Positions 22,217-34,467 of a stretch of 64,000 nucleotides of DNA are shown piece after piece. Under the pieces are notes generated by a model. That model saw nothing but the letters and a program-made list of their open reading frames with translations. It had not been told where the DNA came from and ran no database searches. Within the stretch, counting starts at the first letter, position 1. The number at the start of each line of letters is the position of its first letter. The stretch is taken from contig NW_015622542.1 in the NCBI RefSeq assembly GCF_000835495.1, forward strand, positions 5,478,485 through 5,542,484, written 5' to 3'. This DNA is from Cladophialophora immunda (Eukaryota > Ascomycota > Eurotiomycetes > Chaetothyriales > Herpotrichiellaceae). Made by a program: the position numbers and the translations under genes.

Positions 22217-22753
22217 TCACACAGGTAGCGGGAGAAAGATCGAGGCTGAAGAAGTCCAGTAAATGAAAGCGGCCAATATCAATTGGTGACAACGGAGGAA
22301 AACTATTAAAGAATCCATACTTCAATACCCTCCGATGGTAGGCCACTCCCCCGGCATTTGCTCAAAGCCCAAGTATCTGATCTTGTGGGTATCCTCATGT
22401 CGATTGTATGATTACTCAGAACCAAATAGAGATGAACGCTCAGCGCAAAATACTGGCTCGGAGAGTCGGAGTGGGGCCCTGGGACCACAACCCTCGACCG
22501 ACTGTACAACTTTCCGATAGAGAGCAGCAGCATTCCCTAGCTGGCTGTCAGAAAGATCTAATGCTCCGCGGTATTCAGAAGTAGGGTGTGTCTGTGTAGG
22601 ACTGGATATACTGGTAACACCGAACTTCTTCAGGATTTAGCATTGGCCAAACTGCCCTAATAGCGTTCGGGTGAACAGCATTGAAGAGAGGTATATTCTG
22701 AATTCCAATCACTTACTACCTAGCCCATCCGGGCTACAGATTTGTTCTGAAGG
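22217..22753. promoter_or_regulatory. Divergent promoter, C-C lyase / fused hydratase
   Basis: A 537-bp spacer between two opposite start codons. It contains a CCAAT box in GGCCAATATCAATTGG near 22272-22287. It is the probable site for joint control of the lyase and the hydratase; no specific operator can be named. Confidence 0.5.
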
Positions 22754-25069
22754 ATGGAGCCACAAGAGCTACGTCGCCGTCCGTTAACATTGATTGAGAA
22801 AATCATTGCCGCAAACGCTATCGACCTCGAATCAATCGACGATGTGAGGCCCGGCAATGTTGTTGTCCTTCGCGTCTCCTGGGTGCTGTCGAGCGAAGCA
22901 TCATGGGTGGGCATCAATAAGACGTACTCGCAGCTTGGTCGGCCACCGGTCTACCGTAAAGACCGGATATGGCTGGCACAGGATCACACCGTTGACCCGA
23001 GGATCAACTCTCGTCCTCAGGTGAAGCGGACGATTGACCTCGCGGAGGCGGCAGCGAACGAGATAGGAATCGTCGACTACTACGGACCGAACTATACGAT
23101 TATGCATACTGAGTTTTGTCGTGAGAGAGCCCAACCAGGCCAAGTGATTGTCGGCTCCGATTCACATACCTGCTCCGCAGGAAGGTACTTATGATGTCCC
23201 GCCTCAGCTGGCGTGCCTTGGGATGTGTTAACATATCGACAGCCTCGGAGCTCTGGCAATTGGGCTCGGCGCAGCAGACGTGACGATACCGATGATCACC
23301 GGCGAAACATGGCTTAACATCCCCCCTATTTTAGGGATCAGATTCATCAACGAACCTCCGTTCGGGATCGGCGGAAAAGATATAATCTTGTATGTCCTTG
23401 GTCGGCTGAAGAGAAACACTGTCGCGGCGGGCAGAGCAGTCGAGTTCATGGGCCCGGGCTTGAAGTATCTGTCTGCCGATGCGCGTTTTGCCATCTCCAA
23501 CATGGCTACTGAATTCGGTGCCATCGCAGGTGTCTTTGTCCCCGATGGCATCATCTCCGCTTTTCTCAGTCGCCGCAAGGACACTAGGCACAAAGATACA
23601 GCGCTTTATCTCCAACCTGACCCAGGAGCCCAGTATGCAGAGGTGTTCGAGATTGACCTTGCCGACGTTAACTCGGTTGTGGCGCTCTATCCAAGTCCAG
23701 ACAACACCGTACCCGTCGGTGACGTCCTCGGAAAAGAGCTTGATGGCTGCTTCATTGGAGCTTGCACAACTGCCGAGGAAGACTTGATTCTCGCTGCTTT
23801 GGTGCTTCGCCAGGGATTCAAGACGGGCCTGGAGCCAAATGGAAACGGCAAGCGGAAAGTCACTCCAGGATCCATTCCAATCTTGAATCGACTCCGGGAC
23901 CTGGGCTTGCTCTTCTGGTTTGAACGAGCTGGGTTCGAGATCGGCGCTCCTGGATGCTCGTACTGCGTAGGCGTGGCAGCGGATGTAGCTGGGGAAGGGG
24001 AGGTTTGGCTCTCATCGCAGAATAGAAATTTCCCGAATCGGATGGGCCCAGGTATAGTATCTCATTATCCATATTACTCTCTTCGTTCTGGCTTCTAACA
24101 CGAGGATAATCTCTGCAGGCTCATATGGAAATCTCGCGTCCGCTGCAACGGTAGCAGCCTCCTCCTTCTCAATGAAAGTCACGGACCCATCTTGGCTTCT
24201 CCACGCGATCAACCGCAACGAATTTGACAAGCTCCGACAGGTGTGGGTCGATGAGTATATACCTGTGGAGTATTCCGAACCGGAGTTGAAACCTACCACG
24301 GAAGACACAGGCTCGACTATCACCCGGACCAATTTACTTGTTCAGACACAGCCCGAGGCCCGACCAGGCATTAAAGGAAAATGTATTTTGTTCGGTGATA
24401 ATGTTGACACAGACGCGGTGAGCTCATATCATTCCAGAATGCAAGCGATAAAACCACAAAATGTAACTTTGAGTCCTCCGACTAACATTGTCCCCGGTGC
24501 TTCAGATCATTCCAGCGCAAGCTCTGCTCGCCCCCACTGACGAAGCTCTGGGAACTCACTGCTTCGAACATGTACGCCCTGGCTTTCCGGCTTTGGTCCG
24601 TGATGGTGGCCTGGATATCGTGGTAGCGGGAAACGCGTTTGGATGCGGCTCTTCGCGCGAGGAAGCTCCCCGAGCTCTGAAGGGGGCTGGTGTCAAGGCG
24701 GTCATCGCCAAGTCTTTCGCTTTCATCTATTCACGCAATCAATCAAACCTGGCGCTGCTGGGGATCGTGATTAAAGAGGACGAGTTCTATAATTCGTTGC
24801 GGGAGGGTGAGGAAATATCCATCGACGTCGAGCAAAAGACCGTCTCAAGAGGGGGGCGTGATTTTCCTTTTCAATTGAGTTCCATTGAAGAAGCACTGAT
24901 CGCTAGTGGTGGGGTTGGAGAAGAATACAAGAAAGCCGGGAGCAGGTTGTTTCGGCTATTGCTAGATCGAGAAAAGCAAGGCCGTCGTGCTGGAGGACAG
25001 TGTGGACTTCGGGATAGCCAGAAGACATGTGGTGATCAAGCTGTCGGTGGGACCCAGCTAGCATGGTGA
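22754..25069 (+). CDS. Fused aconitase/3-isopropylmalate dehydratase-type hydro-lyase
   Basis: Four exons (22754-23184, 23243-24051, 24119-24417, 24506-25069) give about 700 residues. The large (LeuC-type) part carries the [4Fe-4S] ligands: [10 protein letters not shown] (one Cys) and APGCSYCVG (two Cys). It also has the substrate loop [24 protein letters not shown]. The small (LeuD-type, swivel) part carries [15 protein letters not shown]. Fusion of both parts is normal for fungal Leu1, but the sequence departs from Leu1 (GACTT in place of GSCTN, CSYC in place of CGPC). A dedicated catabolic hydratase, for example for maleate, citraconate or dimethylmaleate, fits better than leucine synthesis (inference from the neighbouring lyase and ring-cleaving cupin). 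Residues after about 24970 lack family similarity, so the very C-terminus is uncertain. Co-regulated with the divergent lyase by position. Confidence 0.85.
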
Positions 25070-25839
25070 TGAATACAGGACTCATGTATCCCAGAAGCTC
25101 GTGGTGGGATCCACAGAGACCTTCTGCTTACAGTATTATTTGCATACGGCCAAAAGTGTTCTCGAGATGGCACTGGTGAACAGACTGCCTAAAATAGTTG
25201 TGGTGTTGCTAGTTTGCCAGATACGTGCGTGTGATCTAGCTCCCCTGAACAATGATTGCAATGGTTATCACCTGCTACGCAATGAGAACATTGAGGAAAA
25301 TGGCTGCAGGCCGAGCCTGCAAACAATCACGGGTATTAGAATTTGACTGGCATCAGACCTTAGCGACCCATCTGGGTAGTGTAGAGTGTCTCCGTTTAAA
25401 TTACTGGCTTCTTGGATCGCCTTGGAGCGGGGGATCCGTATCTTCTCGTAGAGATCGAGAGCTGTCCTTAGTGTCTCTCTTCGAGGAAAAGCTCTGAGGA
25501 TATCCTAGAAGCTGGTCTAACTGCTTTGATGAGGATTTATGTGCCGGTGTTGCCCCGGTAGTCTACCTTCCGATCCGTGGATCATCGTGACCGGAACACT
25601 GTGCTCCAGCCGATAGCAGAATGCCCTGCAACTGTAAAGTCCGGAATGCTACGATATGGCCTCGTGAAGAGAATGAGAGAAGTCGCGTGGCATTCCTGTT
25701 CGAATGCATTATATATGGCGATGTCTGGCTTCCGCTCCGAGTCCTGAAGCACATTTAACCGCCCACAGAATCCTTCTCACAGGTATTGTTCCTCGCCTTT
25801 CAAACTCTACAAGCTTAGACTATCACGAACTCGACAATA
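25070..25839. other. Intergenic DNA, no gene seen
   Basis: A spacer of 770 bp between two plus-strand genes. Small frames only. The 3' portion is the presumed promoter of the bicupin dioxygenase gene. Confidence 0.5.
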
Positions 25840-26941
25840 ATGGCCACGAATGGCATCACGAACGGCGATGCGAGCGGGTTTTTCGACGACCTTTCCGCGC
25901 ACCATGTCGAGCCCTTGTGGACGGCGATGAAAGCGATGGTGACTCCACAGCCTTCGCCTAAAGCACAGGTTGCACTGTGGAAGTACGAAGAATTGCGACC
26001 TCTCCTGCTGGAGGCTGGCCGTAGAGTCACGAGTGAAAAGGCTGAGCGCCGAGTGTTGATGTTGACCAACCCTGCATTGAGTAAGTGCATGATCTTGCTC
26101 CTTTACCCTCTGAGGCTGGTTGAGAAAACTGAGATTGAGTGAGAAAGTGGTTAACCATTGAGCAGAACCACCTTTTACTACAGACACCGTTTACGCTGGC
26201 TTACAATTAATTAACCCTGGAGAGACAGCGCCGGCCCATCGCCATCGATCGTTCGCACTCCGCTTCATCATCGAAGGCAGCCGTGGCTTTACCGCTGTCG
26301 AAGGAGAGAAGATGTATATGGAGCCCGGCGATGTCATACTTACGCCACAATGGCAGTGGCATGACCATGGACACGAGGGCACAGACCCAATGATCTGGCT
26401 GGATGGACTGGACCTTCCACTCTACCACCACCTCCCAACCCATTTTGCGGAACCCTACACCGCCAGCCGCTATCCGAGCAAGTAAGGCCCCTCACTCTTC
26501 TTGTCTTTCCCGAACTTGACTAAATCGGCGTCCAGACCCGTCGGGGATACTCCTCTCCGCTTTCCATGGAGCAGTATGAAGGAAAAGCTAGATGGTCAGA
26601 GCGCAGAGTGGGCTCTTGAGCACTACCGCGATGCTTCAGGAGAATACATCTCTGGCACTCTCGGAGCCCATGCCGAAAAAGTCGCAGCTGGAACAAGATC
26701 TCCCGTGCGGAGAGACACCTGTGCTTATATTTACCACATCCACTCGGGATCCGGAAAGTCCGAGATCGTTACCGCGAATGGAGAGGCAACCACCGTCACC
26801 TGGCAGAAGAATGACACGTTCGCGGTCCCGGCATGGAGCAAGGTCGTTCACGAAGCCGACGCCCAAGATGATGTATACTTCTTTGTTTTGTCCGACCGGC
26901 CACTCCTCGAAAAGTTGAACATGTATGCGTCCAGGTTATGA
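25840..26941 (+). CDS. Gentisate 1,2-dioxygenase-like bicupin ring-cleaving enzyme
   Basis: Three exons (25840-26080, 26166-26481, 26536-26941) give about 320 residues. Family landmarks in order are [34 protein letters not shown] (restored by splicing), the iron-binding first cupin [30 protein letters not shown], and a second cupin with [14 protein letters not shown] and [13 protein letters not shown]. The HRH and HDHG histidines match the Fe(II) site of gentisate and 1-hydroxy-2-naphthoate dioxygenases. These enzymes open a 2,5-dihydroxybenzoate-type ring to maleylpyruvate with O2, in the cytosol. A zeta GST at 30380 would be the next enzyme of such a path. The exact ring substrate (plain, methylated or salicylate-like) is open. 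Confidence 0.85.
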
Positions 26942-27260
26942 TTCAGGTCTGGATGAAATACAGTTGAATTGAGGTACACGTGTGGTGCTCAAATCTCATT
27001 CTTTCCCCGCTCACTGGCGCGAAAGCGGTCCGACCAGATCTGCCCAACCGTCGAGGAAGTTCGAGTCGTCGTTGATCAAGAATTGCCCAAAGTCAGCGTC
27101 CCACGGAGATTGTATACTTCCGTCCGACACGGAGAGAATGTTGTTATATTGAAGAAAAGGAACCGTCAGAGACGCGTCCCGACGAGGCGATTGATTCCAC
27201 GAGTGGTTCTGTACTGCTCATCGTCAGACGATGCTAGAAGCCTTTCACCATCAGGGCGTA
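26942..27260. other. Intergenic DNA between convergent genes
   Basis: A 319-bp convergent spacer holding the 3' ends of the bicupin and the transcription factor. No gene seen. Confidence 0.5.
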
Positions 27261-29530
27261 CTAACCAAGCGATGAAGAAATTTGTATCATCTTGCGCAGA
27301 TATTTTGAACATCGTCGAACGATCCTGGTGTCTCTGCCAATGACATCAAGATCCTCGAGAGCTATTTGCATACATTGAATTAATTCAGACGGCGGTCGTG
27401 TGCCGAGGGACACGTTCCCCAGTGTCTGCAAACAGACAACGCCGAATAACATCAACGATGCATTAAACACTAGTGACTGGTCAGTTTCGAAAGCATCAAA
27501 ATGTAGTGAGAGTGTGAAAATACCATGGTAAACAGTAAACCACCATGCTGGAAGCATGTCATTTCTGGCCCCTAGAGCACGTATGATTTGGATGATGGCA
27601 ATGGCAGAGTTGATACAAGCTTGAATCAGAGCTTGTGCAATGGGTAAAGAGTGTTCCGACAGGCTGTTACCTATTGCAATAACGTCGAGGAGCGTTTCTA
27701 CGACTCTCCGGTAGAGGAGAACACGCACCGATAGATACCGGATTGTTAACACAGTTTGTGATCTTGAGTATTTCCATTCTTCATGATGCGTTGCGCCGAG
27801 CTCGTCTACGGGGACGAGGCTTACGATGGGGTTCAGTTCTCGCTTCCATTCACTGAGGTATTGATCAAACTTCATGATGGGGCTGAAGAGCTGATCTGGT
27901 TGCACGTCGACTAACGGAGCGAGGTTTTGATTGTAAAGTTCTTCGATGACATCGCCTTGGATACAGTAGAGCTTTCTACAAGGTGGTGAGGACGTTTCGG
28001 AGGGAAGAATACCTCGCCAGAGTCAACTTACATGGTTGCAAGGAAGAGAGAACAAGATGAATTTTCAGTTTGCGTGGGAATCGACGGTGCGTCGGATTCT
28101 TCGTGGTCTGCTAGTGTATCATCAAGGTCGATATCCAAGGGCAGATTACCCTGGATGGATCTGTTGTGAATCAATGGAGGTCGGCCATAAGCAACGCTCA
28201 TCATTCTGAAGCCCCATGGAGGTCAGTGTGAGGAAAGGAAAGAGTACTCTTTAGTGGAACATACCGGTCCAGCACAAAGCACATGTACCATGTTCGTGTG
28301 CGGATCTCCTGCTCCAACGGAGACATTTTGGGCGATTTGACATTGGCATGGATACCCATCTGGTAGGCTGCCTGCACGAGGAGACCATGAATCTTCCACG
28401 TCTGAGATGACCTGGAGGCGCCTTGAAGGTATACAGTCATAACAACGAGAGCTTGCACTGTTTGACGGTGTCAGCTGTGAAGGCAGATACTGATGACGCA
28501 CAAATCTGCCATTGGACGACTTACCAGTCTCTAAATTGGTGGTATTTGACAAAGTCCACGGTGACAGAATAAGTGCTCGTTGAAAGTAGACATCTGATTC
28601 CAACTCTCGATGTTTCCTCGAGATGCCTTGGCCATCGCCTAGGCTTAATCCGATGGCCATGATCGCATTCAAGAGACACAGCCACGACTTTCGTACACCG
28701 CGAAAGTTGTTGATGTCCAATTCTTCCAGCGTGTTGATCACCGACCGCTTGTGAATAAAGGGGAAGAACATCCCAGTGACAGAGAAGAAAGACTCGATCA
28801 TCTTGAGAATGTCTTCCCGAGCCGGCAGGATATAAGGGTTTGGTCGCTTCTCGACTTGACGTCTGGGCGGAGCTGGGGGAGAAGCTGGCCGAGAAAGGTT
28901 GGTTGTGAGTGCCTGTGAAGGCGCGTTCCGTTGCGTGGCTGTGGTCATGGTTGATTCAAGAAGTCGTGTGATGTGACCGAAAAACGCAGAATTCGACGAA
29001 AGGCCGAAGTGACCAGAGTCCGACTCATCGGCGAAGGTGATGACCCCCATACCATCCACAGTGTCTTCTCCTGCGGCAACACCACATTCTGCGCTACTCT
29101 GCTGGCTGAATTCGCCGACTGGCGCCTCTGTCATGGATGGAGATGGCGGCACACCAGGCGAGATAGGTCGATTTTGGTAAGACTGGGAATCACCTAGACG
29201 GTGGCTTGCTTGAAATCCGATCGTATGCAGCAGCTCTTCCAGTGCCTGCAGCCTCGTTTTCACGTCGTGGAGCTCCCGAGCTTGAGCGTTCGGTGCTCTG
29301 GCTGGAGCGCGGTACACGCATTCGAAGCCCAGTTCGATACAAGTGCCACAGGTTGGTCGTTCCCCATTGCAACGTGACTTTCGGCTCTTGCAAGAATTAC
29401 ACGCAATCGCGGTTCGTTGCCTCTTGTAGGCGAACGCATCATCATCTTCGTCGCTGAAATCCCGTCTTCTCCGTGGATTGGAGGAGTGAGGAGCTCGATA
29501 CAATGGGACTTTGTCTCCACGGCTATTCAT
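27261..29530 (-). CDS. Zn2Cys6 transcription factor with fungal-specific TF domain (regulator 1)
   Basis: Four exons (29530-28525, 28457-28265, 28205-28032, 27975-27261) give about 695 residues. The N-terminus has a basic stretch (RRRRDF..KRQR) followed by the zinc cluster ACNSCKSRKSRCNGERPTCG..C at residues about 43-72, then a short leucine-rich coiled coil (LHDVKTRLQALEELL) for dimerisation. A Ser/Pro-rich linker leads to the fungal_trans domain, with RTWYMCFVLDRMMSVAYGRPPLI assembled across an intron. Such proteins bind CGG-type inverted or direct repeats and activate nearby catabolic genes. Its place between the bicupin and the GST suggests it regulates module A (inference). Confidence 0.88.
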
Positions 29531-30379
29531 CGTGAATGATCAACCACCCTACCCCGTGTGCCTATCTACTGAGCTTTTGTGGAAAGGTAGGTCGAATCCA
29601 AGTCTTGAAAATTTGCCCTAGATTTGAAAATCAGCAATTCGTCCGTCCGTCCCGTGTGCCTCATCACGGGGGGCATCGTGACAGAGAGTTCAGGCTGACC
29701 GAGGTCCACAATGTCGACGGCATAAGATACCAAGTCATCGTTTTGCGCCCTTTGTGCTCTATCTGGAGCCGGTTATTGGTCCGGAAGCAGCAGTCTGTTC
29801 CGCGGATGATTTTTGCGCTTCCGGATCAATGGATGGAAGGAGTTCAGTCCAACGCCATCCACTAGGAGGTAAAGGGCTAGGATTCGTTGTATGTATTCCA
29901 GGGATGGTCGCCACGGGAATCCATTGGCTTGACACACGAATCAAACAACTTGCTAAAGAACCAAGGGCCATAATCAATCCTTTTCCAACGAGCATTGGGA
30001 CAACCCCATGAGATTGATTTACACCGCCACCAGCGTGCGTCCAGTTCCTGCGGTAGAAATTACTAGGTTGCGTATTGTCAGCATGAGGGTTGATCAAATA
30101 CGTGCAGTGCCCATCAGAGGCTGGTGGATCTGGGATATGCACTTTGACAAAGTCCATTCACAATTTCTCTGCAGACAACACCTTTGATTTCCAGTCGGCT
30201 GCTATCATGTGGGCACCCTTTTTAGCTACCACATACAGTTCTAAGACAAAAGTTCTCGGCCCCCATCAGATTTCAACCCCACCAAAAAGATGGCCCTCTC
30301 ACAGTAACTTGCCTCTAGGCAACACAGTGGCTGTCTATCTGGTCATGAAGACTGGGATCGATAGGTAATTGATCTGCCT
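29531..30379. other. Intergenic DNA, no gene seen
   Basis: 850 bp upstream of regulator 1 and downstream of the GST gene. Frames of up to 132 codons occur on both strands but none resembles a protein family. Confidence 0.45.
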
Positions 30380-31078
30380 TCAAGGGTTGATCTCCTCAGG
30401 TGGTGTGTCTTCTTGATGCCTCCAGTCAGCAGCCTTGAATTCTTCCAGAACGCTGATCCTATCAAAGATTCTCTTTACTGTCGGCAGCTTCCCAAGGTCC
30501 ACACCATACCGAACAGCGTTCTCAACCGCAGGTGCCAGGACCACGTCTGCCAGTGTCAGAGTGTTCCCATAGCTATATTTCCCGGCGAATGGCTTTGCCA
30601 TTTCATCAAAAGCCTTCAAACCATCACCCATGATCTTAAATGCCCATTCCTCCGCCGTTACTCCTGCTTCCTTCACGCGGAGTAGAATTCGGCGATTGGT
30701 GGGTGGCTGGATATCGGCGGCGACGAGATTCACCAGGTCGCGTACATAAGCTCGTCCCATCAAGTCGTCGATGGGTGGGAGTAGGGGCGTTCTGTCGGGA
30801 AACGCCTCCTCAAAGAATTCGAGGATGGCCACCGACTGCTTAATGGAAAAGCCGATCCCTTTGGACAGCACTCCCGACTTGGGCGTCACGGTAAGCACTG
30901 GTACGGTGGCATTCGGGTTCAGCCGCAGGAATTCTTCTCGAAATTGTTCGTCCTTCCTGACATTGACATAACAGAAGCGTACGGAGATATCCTTCAACCT
31001 CGCTGCAGTCCGTACACGAGCAGTACTCGTAGACCGAAAAAAAGTGTACAGCGCCAAGTCGGCTTGGTCGAACGACAT
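30380..31078 (-). CDS. Zeta-class GST, maleylpyruvate/maleylacetoacetate isomerase-like
   Basis: Single exon, 232 residues, normal family length. The N-terminal thioredoxin-like domain has LYTFFRSTSTARVRTA, with the Ser-rich glutathione-activating loop of zeta enzymes, then NPNATVPVL (cis-Pro) and QSVAILEF. The C-terminal helical domain has AADIQPPTNRRIL and YSYGNTLTLADVVLAPAVENAVRYGVD. Zeta GSTs isomerise maleylacetoacetate or maleylpyruvate to the fumaryl form with glutathione, in the cytosol. Next to a gentisate-type dioxygenase, maleylpyruvate isomerase is the more likely role (inference). No fumarylpyruvate hydrolase is visible in the window. Confidence 0.85.
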   Translation of the reverse strand: MSFDQADLALYTFFRSTSTARVRTAARLKDISVRFCYVNVRKDEQFREEFLRLNPNATVPVLTVTPKSGVLSKGIGFSIKQSVAILEFFEEAFPDRTPLLPPIDDLMGRAYVRDLVNLVAADIQPPTNRRILLRVKEAGVTAEEWAFKIMGDGLKAFDEMAKPFAGKYSYGNTLTLADVVLAPAVENAVRYGVDLGKLPTVKRIFDRISVLEEFKAADWRHQEDTPPEEINP

Positions 31079-31719
31079 TTTGAAGGACAGGAATGTCAGG
31101 CAGAGGCTGGGAGGACAGGATTTTGCTCACTGGAATCTGTGGAAAACGACAAGAATGATCCAGTTGTGGTCATCTCAGAGATCTACGAGGTTGTAAGCCC
31201 CTTTAGCCATTCGAAAAGCTTTAATAGAGCCACGGATATGGTGTGTGCTTCCGACGCCGATGAAGACGCTGCTCCGGCTGCGCAACTCCTTTCCGCGGTG
31301 CCAGGGTTCCGGTCAGATTTGCTCATCTTCTCTCCGCTGTTCTCAACCGAGAGGTCACTGAACAGGTAATGGGGCATAACCGCACTTAGAGGGGCTTTAT
31401 TATTATTTCGAAACGCCCTCATTTTTGAAATCATGGGTCCTGTGCAACAACGGATTCCTTGCGTGATAAGCGACCTCTGAGGCGGGCCTCGCTGCGTCCC
31501 GACTTGGCGTGACTCGTCCGCCCCGGACTATGATAAGGGGGAACTGACGCAAATTGGGAAACGGAGCTACGCGCGAAACCCATAACTAAGAGCCCGTTGA
31601 GGCGTCCGCAGCCGAAGAAAGCGATCTTCTCGCTCCGATGGCTGGGCTCGTCAATCATAAAATTCGGTCATCTGAAGTCATGCCTTCGCCGCAGTCCATG
31701 TTAGATACCCTCAAGAACG
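31079..31719. promoter_or_regulatory. Divergent promoter, GST / class II aldolase-like gene
   Basis: A 641-bp spacer between opposite start codons. No supported frame. It could coordinate module A with the linking block. Confidence 0.45.
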
Positions 31720-32930
31720 ATGCCAACTATCACCACGGCTGAGACGCGTACTCTCAAAGTCGAGGCGACGACAAATGGCATACATCCCAGCGGCGACCCC
31801 GACTTAGCATTCCCGAAGGACAGCGAGACTGAACCGCCAGTATTCACCGACAAGTATGAAGAAAGACGGTTCCTCAAGCATCGTCTGGCGCTGGCGTTCA
31901 GAATATTCGGAAAGCAGGGTTTTGGAGAAGGAGTTGCAGGACACATCACGGTACGCGATCCCGTGGAGTCGGATACCTTCTGGGTGAACCCTTTTGGCAT
32001 GGACTTCTCTATGATCCGAGACGAGGATTTGATCCGGGTCAATTCAGAAGGTCAAGTCATCGACGGCGGGCGGAACAGACTCTTGAACTACGGTCAGTAT
32101 AAATTCTTTCTGAGTGAGTGCTGCCTTTCTATCGGCTAAATCAATGTTGTGTAGCCGCATTTGCTATTCACTCTGAGATTCACCATGCGCGCCCAGAAGT
32201 TCACTGCGCTGCACATTCTCATAGCCCTTGGGGTCGAACGTTTTGCGCCACAGGTGAGGAGACTCCCTGGCCATGTCCCCAGGCTTTAGCCCATTCCAGC
32301 TCTACGGACCATAGACACCAAGCTAAAAGTGTCACGGTTCACAGGGCGCCAATTGCAAATGCTTTCCCAAGACGCATGCGTATTCTATAACGACCACGCG
32401 GTCTATCGGTTAGTTTCCACCGTCGAAAATCGAGCTACTCCCGGCTCATACCAGTGCGGCTAGGAACTTTGCCGGTGTCGTTCTCGATGCAGAAGAGGGT
32501 AAGCGCCTTGCAGAATGCTTGGGAGGAAAGAAGGCGCTCCTGCTCGGCAACCACGGCCTCCTGGTTGCAGGAGTCACAATCGAGGAAGTAGTGGCATGGT
32601 TTGTCCTGCTGGAAAAGCTGTGCCACGACCAACTGGTAGCTGACGCCTCAAGCGCGGGCAGCGGTGTCCCCCTGGTGGAGATTGGGCCCACTGAAGCAAA
32701 AGCCACGTGGGAGGCGTTGGGACACAGCAAGGCTGGATATTGTGAGTATATCTAATCTTCTGAGGTGCTCTTGAGGACTGCAGGGTCTTCGGAGTGCACA
32801 ATGCTTGACGCGACCAATTCTAACGATTTCTTGTTTCCTTGCAGTTATGGGATTGCCCAAATTTCAGGTTGCGGAACGAGAGGAATTTGGAGAGAGTACA
32901 TATCTGGGGAAAGGACTAGAACCCTTGTGA
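31720..32930 (+). CDS. Class II aldolase/adducin-type enzyme (decarboxylase or aldolase)
   Basis: Five exons (31720-32092, 32155-32253, 32345-32408, 32464-32741, 32845-32930) give about 299 residues. The fold is shown by RLALAFRIFGKQGFGEGVAGHITVRDP, AFAIHSEIHHARPEVHCAAHSHSPWGRTF (the HxH zinc ligands), DHAVYRNFAGVVLD and LLLGNHGLLVAG, with an MGLPKF..ESTYLGKGLEPL tail. Members split aldols or decarboxylate hydroxy-aromatic acids (for example 3,4-dihydroxyphthalate decarboxylase, PhtC). Fungal adducin-type paralogues are common and mostly uncharacterised. Here either decarboxylation of an aromatic acid or aldol cleavage of a ring-fission product would suit the setting (inference). The 3' end faces the M20 gene 134 bp away. 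Confidence 0.85.
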
Positions 32931-33064
32931 TTACAAAAGAGTGTCGGCAGCTTGTACAGACGCGATACATTGGCATGATCAGGCGTGGGACACGCGATAT
33001 TCTTTCAGATCTCGTCTTTCCAGGAATAAATCCAGCCAAACCTCGTCCACCGACAAAGCCCTCC

Positions 33065-34467
33065 TCAAGTGCGGGTTGTGGACTTCTTGCGTAGCAGTTC
33101 GTCGTATCGTAGATATGCATCCAAAAGCACCTGCGCCGACACCGCACAGCTGACAGCTCATCAGTCAAGGAAAGACGATAATTTAGACATAGGCACTTAC
33201 TCTTCCGGTCGAGAATACTCGGCTGGGTTGTGGCTGACACCGTCCCGGCAGCGAGTGAATATCATTGCCGTGGGGACTTTTCTCGCGGTATACACGCTGC
33301 GAGGGTGTGAGACAATGATTTACTAAAGGGCATACTTGGTCTTCCGTACCTGTCGTGGCCAGCACCGCTGATGATCTCATGAGTGCAATCGACTGCCTTT
33401 GCGGCCTTGCGGACGCAGTCGACCATTTGCTCATCAAACATGGTAGCAGGGGATTCCCAGAAACAATTGATCTCCACGGAGGCGCCATGATCGCGGCAGA
33501 TCTGCTGAAACTTCTCCCGTAGCAGCTCGTCGATCTGTTGCACGTCTTCGTCATACGGTGATCGGACATCCAGGTTCATCTGAACTTGGCCGGCGATGGT
33601 GTTGATGCTCTGTGGCAAGGAATTGATCACCGCAATTGTTCCTCGTGCCCCACGCTCCGAGATGGCTCCCGTTGTCACCACTCGATTCGTCTCCACGATC
33701 ATCTTCGATGCCGCTAGGAGGGCGTCGGACCTTCTGTCCATTGGAGTGCTACCCGTATGGGCCGCCCGCCCTTTGACCTGGAGATCATACCATCTAATGG
33801 ACTGCGCACCTTTGACGACGCCGACGGCCTTGTGGGCTTCGTCAAGGATAGGGCCTTGCTCGATATGTACTTCAAAATGCGCTGTCAGGGGGTTGGCTTC
33901 ATATGAGCAGGTGACGTTGCCAATGTATCCGATGCGCTCCAGCTCTTTTTTCATCGTCGTGCCGTCAAGGCTTGAGCAAGCATGGCCAAACTCGGTCGAG
34001 AAAACTCCTGCCCAGACACCAGAACCGAGCATAGCGGGCGGAAAGCGAGCTCCCTCTTCGTTGGTCCAGTTTATAACTGCTAACGGCGCGTACGTTGTAA
34101 CGTCGTTTTCGTGGAGGACTTTGAGCACTTCCAAGGCACAATTGACTCCCAAAATGCCATCGTATTTACCCCCGGTCGGCTGGGTGTCGAGGTGCGACCC
34201 CAGTCCAATTGGTGGTAAGTCGTTGTTCTCTCCCGGACGGATGGCGAAAATGTTGCCCATTGTGTCAATTTTGTGACTGCACCCATACCTTGCAGTCTCG
34301 GCGATAAACCAGTCGCGGACGCTTTTGTCGTCGTCGTTGCCGGAAAGTCGATCCATGCCTCCGTCCTCAGTGCTTCCCCATTGACAAGAATACTGTAGCG
34401 TATCTATAATTCGCTGGCTGTTAATCTGTAAGCCTGAGCAACCAGGACTCGATGGACGGGAAATCAT
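33065..34467 (-). CDS. M20-family amidohydrolase (N-carbamoyl-amino-acid hydrolase/allantoate amidohydrolase-like)
   Basis: Three exons (34467-33350, 33296-33201, 33149-33065) give about 432 residues, the family length. I chose the ATG at 34467 because the 121 codons upstream in the same frame have no family similarity. Di-metal motifs are GLGSHLDTQPTGGKYDG, NWTNEEGARFPPAMLGSG and HFEVHIEQGP; the substrate-binding and dimer part has AHTGSTPMDRRSDAL. The tail FTRCRDGVSHNPAEYSRPEE is only obtained after splicing. These enzymes hydrolyse N-carbamoyl or ureido bonds and release ammonia and CO2 or an amino acid. No obvious partner in the ring-cleavage path, so it may serve an N-containing side chain or be an unrelated neighbour. 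Confidence 0.85.

Noticed and set aside
18815..25069. Phosphonate biosynthesis cluster (PEP mutase, phosphonopyruvate decarboxylase, aconitase-like isomerase)
   Set aside because: The PEPM-superfamily protein has the KRCGH lyase motif with catalytic Cys rather than a PEP-mutase loop, and no phosphonate-tailoring gene is present.
33183..33569. Separate 128-codon gene on the minus strand
   Set aside because: It is an off-frame reading over the M20 gene exons; the family tail is obtained in another frame after splicing.
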